DNA from: Methylobacterium sp. C25
GTDB taxonomy: Bacteria; Pseudomonadota; Alphaproteobacteria; Rhizobiales; Beijerinckiaceae
Direction: 5' to 3'
DNA: 64,000 nucleotides
Assembly: GCF_021352225.1 (NCBI RefSeq)
Contig: NZ_JAAUVI010000004.1
Span: 248,001 to 312,000 of the forward strand
Numbering within the stretch: the first letter of the stretch is position 1; the number at the start of each line of letters is the position of its first letter. Positions 60,993 through 64,000 of the stretch are shown one piece after another. The notes below the pieces were generated by a model. That model was not told the DNA's origin, did no database searches, and saw nothing but the letters and a program-made list of their open reading frames with translations. Both the position numbers and the translations under genes were made by a program.

Positions 60993-62798
60993 ATGAGAGC
61001 TGCACATTGTCTCGCCCTCGGTGCAGGGCTTGTTGCGGCAGCACCGGCCCTTGCCAATGAGAGTGTGCTGAAGGGGATCGCCAACCCCGCCGAGCAGGTC
61101 ATCCAGACTGTCGACTACGCCAACACCCGCTATTCCAAGCTCGACCAGATCAACGCCAAGAACGTGAAGGATCTCCAGGTTGCCTGGACCTTCTCGACCG
61201 GTGTGCTGCGCGGCCACGAGGGCTCGCCGCTGGTCATCGGCAACATGATGTACCTCCACACGCCGTTCCCGAACATCGTCTACGCGCTCGACCTCGCCAA
61301 CGAGAGCAAGATCGTCTGGAAGTACGAGCCCAAGCAGGACCCGGCCGTCATCCCGGTGATGTGCTGTGACACGGTCAACCGCGGCTTGGCCTATGCCGAC
61401 GGCGCCATCCTGCTGCATCAGGCCGACACCACTCTCGTCTCGCTCGATGCGAAGACCGGCAAGGTGAACTGGTCCGTGAAGAACGGCGACCCGGCCAAGG
61501 GCGAAACCAACACCGCCACCGTGCTCCCGGTGAAGGACAAGGTCATCGTCGGCGTGTCCGGCGGCGAGTTCGGCGTGCAGTGCCACGTCACCGCCTACGA
61601 CCTGAAGAGCGGCAAGAAGGTGTGGCGCGGTTACTCCGTCGGCACCGACGACCAGATCCTGGTCGACCCCGAGAAGACCACCTATCTCGGCAAGCCGGTC
61701 GGCAAGGATTCCTCGATCAAGACCTGGGAAGGCGAGCAGTGGAAGACCGGCGGCGGCTGCACCTGGGGCTGGTACTCCTACGATCCGAAGCTCGACCTGA
61801 TGTATTACGGCTCGGGCAACCCCTCGACCTGGAACGCCAAGCAGCGTCCGGGCGACAACAAGTGGTCGATGACCATCTGGGCGCGTAACCCGGATACCGG
61901 CATGGCCAAGTGGGTCTACCAGATGACCCCGCACGACGAATGGGACTTCGACGGCGTCAACGAGATGATCCTCACGGATCAGAAAGTCGACGGCAAGGAG
62001 ACCCCGCTCCTCACTCACTTCGACCGCAACGGTCTCGGCTACACGCTGAACCGCGCCACCGGCGAGCTCCTCGTCGCACAGAAGTACGATCCGGCGGTGA
62101 ACTGGACGTCCGGCGTCGACATGGACCCCAAGTCCAAGGAGTACGGTCGTCCCAAGGTCGTCGCCAAATACTCGACCGAGCAGAACGGCGAGGACGTGAA
62201 CTCGAAGGGCATCTGCCCGGCGGCTCTCGGTACCAAGGACCAGCAGCCGGCGGCCTACTCGCCGAAAACCAACCTGTTCTACGTCCCGACCAACCACGTC
62301 TGCATGGACTACGAGCCCTTCAAGGTCTCGTACACCCCGGGCCAACCGTATGTTGGCGCCACCCTGTCGATGTATCCCGCGCCGAACTCGCATGGCGGCA
62401 TGGGCAACTTCATCGCCTGGGACGGTGTGAAGGGTAAGATCATCTGGTCGAACCCCGAGCAGTTCTCGGCCTGGGGCGGCGCGCTTGCCACTGCCGGCGA
62501 CGTGGTCTTCTACGGCACGCTCGAGGGCTACCTGAAGGCTGTCGACGCCAAGACGGGCAAGGAACTCTACAAGTTCAAGACCCCGTCGGGCATCATCGGC
62601 AACGTGATGACCTACGAGTTCAAGGGCAAGCAGTATGTCGGCATCCTGTCCGGCGTCGGCGGCTGGGCCGGCATCGGCCTCGCGGCCGGCCTGACCGACC
62701 CGAATGCCGGTCTCGGTGCCGTCGGTGGCTACGCAGCCCTGTCGAGCTACACCAACCTCGGTGGTCAGCTCACGGTCTTCGGCCTGCCGAACCGCTGA
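60993..62798 (+). CDS. xoxF: Lanthanide-dependent methanol dehydrogenase XoxF
   Basis: XoxF is a periplasmic PQQ enzyme oxidising methanol (to formaldehyde or further) with a rare-earth metal. The 601-residue protein has a signal peptide ([15 protein letters not shown]), the eight beta-propeller W motifs, the vicinal cysteines [10 protein letters not shown] and the catalytic Asp in [12 protein letters not shown]. The extra Asp (residue 320), next to the catalytic Asp318, coordinates the lanthanide and separates XoxF from MxaF, which has Ala there. The ribosome-binding site GCGGAGGAATAC is excellent. No xoxG cytochrome or xoxJ follows; a strong terminator does. It therefore corresponds to a stand-alone copy. 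Confidence 0.95.
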   Translation: MRAAHCLALGAGLVAAAPALANESVLKGIANPAEQVIQTVDYANTRYSKLDQINAKNVKDLQVAWTFSTGVLRGHEGSPLVIGNMMYLHTPFPNIVYALDLANESKIVWKYEPKQDPAVIPVMCCDTVNRGLAYADGAILLHQADTTLVSLDAKTGKVNWSVKNGDPAKGETNTATVLPVKDKVIVGVSGGEFGVQCHVTAYDLKSGKKVWRGYSVGTDDQILVDPEKTTYLGKPVGKDSSIKTWEGEQWKTGGGCTWGWYSYDPKLDLMYYGSGNPSTWNAKQRPGDNKWSMTIWARNPDTGMAKWVYQMTPHDEWDFDGVNEMILTDQKVDGKETPLLTHFDRNGLGYTLNRATGELLVAQKYDPAVNWTSGVDMDPKSKEYGRPKVVAKYSTEQNGEDVNSKGICPAALGTKDQQPAAYSPKTNLFYVPTNHVCMDYEPFKVSYTPGQPYVGATLSMYPAPNSHGGMGNFIAWDGVKGKIIWSNPEQFSAWGGALATAGDVVFYGTLEGYLKAVDAKTGKELYKFKTPSGIIGNVMTYEFKGKQYVGILSGVGGWAGIGLAAGLTDPNAGLGAVGGYAALSSYTNLGGQLTVFGLPNR

Positions 62799-62821
62799 GC
62801 CACATCAAAGCCCAATCATCG

Positions 62822-62853
62822 ATGCCGGCGCGGATCTCCGCGCCGGCATTTTT
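62822..62853 (+). terminator. Intrinsic terminator of xoxF
   Basis: ATGCCGGCGCGGA (62822-62834) and TCCGCGCCGGCAT (62837-62849) are a perfect 13-bp stem with a TC loop followed by T residues, 24 bp after the xoxF stop. It separates xoxF from the convergent glmS and probably serves both directions. Confidence 0.88.
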
Positions 62854-62866
62854 CGTTGTTAGGCGG

Positions 62867-64000
<1,134 letters not shown>

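Overview
The window is 64 kb of GC-rich alphaproteobacterial DNA, most likely a Methylobacterium/Methylorubrum chromosome. The clearest marker is xoxF (60993-62798), a 601-residue lanthanide-dependent methanol dehydrogenase. It is supported by a malyl-CoA/beta-methylmalyl-CoA lyase of the serine-cycle/ethylmalonyl-CoA type, a MucR regulator, an HspQ protein, an IalB-family protein, an ECF42 sigma factor and a LOV-type light kinase. Most genes are housekeeping or accessory-metabolic. I saw no tRNA, rRNA, CRISPR array, intact insertion sequence or prophage.

Layout. 1-5.1 kb: thiE (3' end outside the window), an NAD regulator of the NadQ type, mucR, argC, a basic DUF5872-like protein and an SGNH esterase. 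5.2-14.7 kb: small unknown proteins, a P1-family peptidase with a RarD transporter, a periplasmic catalase-like peroxidase with a good ECF-type promoter, a metC-like lyase, a PNPOx-like protein, and a three-gene membrane-glycolipid block (LAB_N protein, GT2, GT39/ArnT-like). 15-20.3 kb: an acyl-CoA synthetase, two small exported proteins and an OprB porin. 20.3-22 kb: a LOV histidine kinase overlapping a single-domain response regulator, arranged like lovK/lovR.

22.3-25.2 kb is the most unusual part. A plasmid-type RepA initiator gene is preceded by about eight 16-bp iterons, several inverted repeats, DnaA-box-like sequences and an excess of GANTC sites. An unrecognised, probably winged-helix protein with palindromic sites upstream lies beside it. 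This looks like a complete iteron origin embedded among housekeeping genes.

25.2-36.1 kb: mazG, a folate operon (pabB-pabA-pabC), rimO, pncA, a quinone oxidoreductase, a UbiH-type hydroxylase and a patatin-like lipase. 36.6-42.6 kb: an exported unknown protein, the malyl-CoA lyase, hspQ, ialB, a degenerate AMP-binding protein and a degenerate receiver protein. 42.6-50.3 kb: mfd, a remnant of a site-2 protease, a DUF2167 protein, sdhE and recG. 50.6-60.5 kb: membrane proteins, a GAF/hybrid histidine kinase, a YcaQ-like protein, an ECF42 sigma factor with its YCII partner, and a HerA-like ATPase. 60.5-64 kb: a long AT-rich leader, xoxF without xoxG or xoxJ alongside it, a strong terminator, and the 3' part of glmS.

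Several groups probably work as operons because they overlap by 4 bp or nearly abut: the folate genes, the glycolipid genes, the LOV kinase with its regulator, and the sigma factor with its YCII protein. Product assignments rest on reading motifs and remembered family features; no database search was run.
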